This document shows positions 61,784-64,000 of a stretch of 64,000 nucleotides of DNA, one piece after another; the first letter of the stretch is position 1; every line of letters begins with the position of its first letter. The stretch is taken from NCBI RefSeq assembly GCF_001039355.2, contig NW_019776033.1:1-64000 (forward strand). Direction: 5' to 3'. This stretch comes from Lingula anatina (Eukaryota; Brachiopoda; Lingulata; Lingulida; Lingulidae). The translations under genes and the position numbers were made by a program. The notes below the pieces were generated by a model. It saw only the letters and a program-made list of their open reading frames with translations. It had not been told where the DNA came from and made no database searches.

Positions 61784-64000
61784 TAATGTATGGTATGGTC
61801 TCTAAGATTTAGATAGACTCGTAGAGGATAAATTGTTAGAATCGTCTGTTAATACTATCGGCCTTATCTGTTTCTGCACTGATTATAGGTAGACGGAGCA
61901 ACGGGAGAAACCGTCTCGTACAGCATGCTGAAGGATCGTGTCATCCGCTGCGCAAGCGCCTTAACAAGGATGGGGTTCAAGAAGGGGGACGTGCTAGCTC
62001 TATACGCTCATAATGTGCCAGACTATGCCACAGTGTTCATAGCAGTTGGGGTCCTTGGAGGGACGGTGACTGCGCTCAACCCTTTGTATACGATAGGTAT
62101 ATAACAGATTTAATCTTTATGTATATCCGCCATTGCTCTATGCTTTGAAGTTTTGGTAATTGTAGGCCGTGCTATCTCAAGTTTTTAATCATCAGATAAT
62201 GTCACTTGAATAATTTTTGACTTGTAGTACAGCTGGGTGAAATTTTGATCCGAGACTTACGAGATGAGAAATAAAAGCAATGTACTTAAAAGCGGTGATG
62301 CATCTTGCATTAACCAGAGACCAAATTCAGCACTGAAATACATTTTTCGGGTCACCTTTGGATAAAAGTCTGTCATGAAGAATATGACGTGTTTTTAGAA
62401 AACACTGTTTCTTTTATACTACATGTCTGATGCAGATGAATTATCCACGCAACTGAAAAGATCCAGTAGCAGTATTCTGGTGGTTGCGCCGTCTTCAGTA
62501 AAAAACGCAATAGCAGCGAAATCTCAGTGTCCAAATGTCAAGGTAAAATGGCTTTAGACTTGTAAAGATTATTTTGTCTATAGCTACTACTTATCTTTGT
62601 CTGGTCTTACCAACCAATATTTCGTCTGCTTGCAGTCAGACTTCTCAGGGAATGAGGTTGTGATAGGTGTGACTTATCTCCCCCTCTGGTGTGCTATTTG
62701 GCCAGATCCCCAAAGAAGAGAAATATTGGCTGGTAAGACCAGACAAATATAAGTAGCTATAGACAACAGAATCTTCACAAGTCTATTACAATAACATAGC
62801 TAATGAAACTGTTCTACACTAAAATTGCTTTGTTTTCTGGCATGTTGGCTCGGCATCTTTATGTATTTTATCTTTTCACCTATAAGCATTCAAACAAAAC
62901 CCTTTACAGTTCTTTGTTTTTTTTTTTCGCCGGTGGTTTAACTTTAGCTTGCACTTAAGTGTACCATAACTGCAGATGTCCCCGAGGGAAAAATTGAAAT
63001 AGACTTGACGCGTGTTTTTATTGCAAAATAAGAAAATAAGAGGGATATCTTTTCACAGGAAGTGATTGTGTTCGGAAACGTTGACGGAATTAGACCGTTT
63101 ACAAATCTACTGGAAGATGATGGCCATGCATTCCCAGAAAACGTGGATATTAACGTCGACGAAGACGTGTTAGCCTTACCATACAGTAGCGGTACGACGG
63201 GGCTTCCGAAGGGGGTTATGTTAACTCACAAAAACATTGTCGCCAATGTTGAACAGCTAAGGTAAGTTATTCCTCGTTTTATATTTGTATAGTATTATTT
63301 GTCCCAAGGCGCACTTACATTAGAGATCGTTTGTCCCTTCTTGCTACTCTAGGGGTCGTCTGCTCATACTCAGTAGAAATTAGTGGAAATGTTGCAAAAT
63401 TTATAAAAGACCTCCTGTAGTTGATGATGCTCTCTGGGAAACTGTGTTGACGGTAAGTGTTTGTGTCTTTCAATTTAAAAATTGAAATCACTGTATTATG
63501 ATTAGTGCATTTGTAAATAAGAACATTAAAAAATGTCTCTAAAGTAGATGATTGTTTTGAATATGCAAAAATCGGAAAGAACTGTTTTTGTGCACAGGAT
63601 GAAGATTAAAACCTTCTATGCCCACTTGCATCAAATCAAGGTACATTAAATACCAAACGACGAGTAATCTTATTTGCACAATTTCGGTGAAGCTAAAGTC
63701 TGACATGCATTGGTTCACAACTTTAGGCACCACGGTGTCATGGGATATGTCCCCCTCAGTGACTGCCTGGTGGGAGTGCTCCCGTTCTTCCATATATATG
63801 GCCAAGTGGTCACTCTATTCACTGGGCTTGCAGCGGGGGTCAAGATTGTTACTATGCCAAAATTTACCCTGGATGACTACCTGCACATCGTTCACAGACA
63901 TCGGGTATGACTGATTTATTTATTTCTTATTTTTGTTTGTTTATTGTTTTTCTTTCTTTCTTTCTTTAGTTATTAACTGATTAATTTGTTTATATAAAAT
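60875..64000 (+). CDS. 4-coumarate:CoA-ligase-like acyl-CoA synthetase, 5' part
   Basis: Five exons with agreeing phases: 60875-61159, 61889-62096, 62436-62542, 63059-63261 and 63727-63904; the rest lies beyond the window. The ATG at 60875 (AAGATGG) has a better context than the in-frame one at 60860. The N-terminus (about residues 1-55) is rich in Arg, Ala, Ser and Leu without acidic residues, suggesting a mitochondrial targeting sequence. The ANL-superfamily adenylation domain follows: [25 protein letters not shown], then the AMP-binding P-loop [15 protein letters not shown], and [11 protein letters not shown]. Such enzymes activate a carboxylic acid with ATP to an acyl-adenylate, then transfer it to CoA. 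Animal members usually act on fatty or aryl acids; the substrate cannot be told here, because the C-terminal half with most of the acyl pocket and the catalytic Lys is missing. Confidence 0.9.
61266..61332. repeat. Pyrimidine (CT)n tract
   Basis: CT-rich run in intron 1 of the acyl-CoA ligase gene. A second low-complexity tract, about 66 T residues at 61715-61780, lies in the same intron. Confidence 0.9.
62555..62785. mobile_element. Foldback element in ligase intron 3
   Basis: A palindrome of about 230 bp. The arms share AGACTTGT, AAGATT, TTGTCTATAGCTACT, TTTGTCTGGTCTTACCA and CCAATATTTC in inverted copies. It begins 13 bp after the splice donor of exon 62436-62542. Target duplication is not clear. 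Confidence 0.75.

Overview
This is eukaryotic nuclear DNA, most likely from a marine bivalve or another mollusc. The genes have many small exons with GT-AG introns. Introns and intergenic DNA are AT-rich and full of di-, tri- and tetranucleotide microsatellites, and foldback (MITE-like) elements are common. The words ACATGTA and TACATGTA recur throughout. The gene families (classical aquaporins, an SLC4 bicarbonate transporter, a 4CL-like acyl-CoA ligase, a PUB-domain protein) are animal families. Three single N bases (10424, 42273, 56401) show that this is a draft assembly. The mollusc assignment is inference; no marker gene fixes it.

Layout: (1) 30-882, minus: possible secreted peptide precursor running off the left edge (speculative). 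(2) 883-6727: no supported gene. (3) 6728-11720, plus: nine-exon gene for a small PUB-domain, coiled-coil protein, probably a p97/VCP cofactor. (4) 14129-31049: three aquaporin paralogues, one on minus (17501-14129) and two on plus (22363-25030 and 26448-31049), sharing their first four intron positions. (5) 32804-58984, minus: an SLC4 Na+/bicarbonate cotransporter. Ten consecutive exons are present twice (35763-41734 and 42774-48042), because a block of about 6 kb is tandemly repeated at high identity. (6) 60875-window end, plus: first five exons of a 4-coumarate:CoA-ligase-like acyl-CoA synthetase.

Reading frames were followed exon by exon and the phases agree throughout. This gives aquaporins of 304, 299 and 276 residues, a PUB protein of 216, and an SLC4 protein of 1107 residues if one copy of the repeated block is used (about 1679 if both are used in series; the block begins and ends in phase 0).

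The aquaporins and the bicarbonate transporter would both serve water, solute and acid-base transport at epithelia, but nothing here shows joint regulation. The most notable points are the SLC4 block duplication (real, or two haplotypes placed in series), a gene-conversion-like exon shared by two aquaporins, degeneration of the first NPA motif and a hydrophobic selectivity filter in the aquaporins, and a transposon family that makes 9-bp target duplications.
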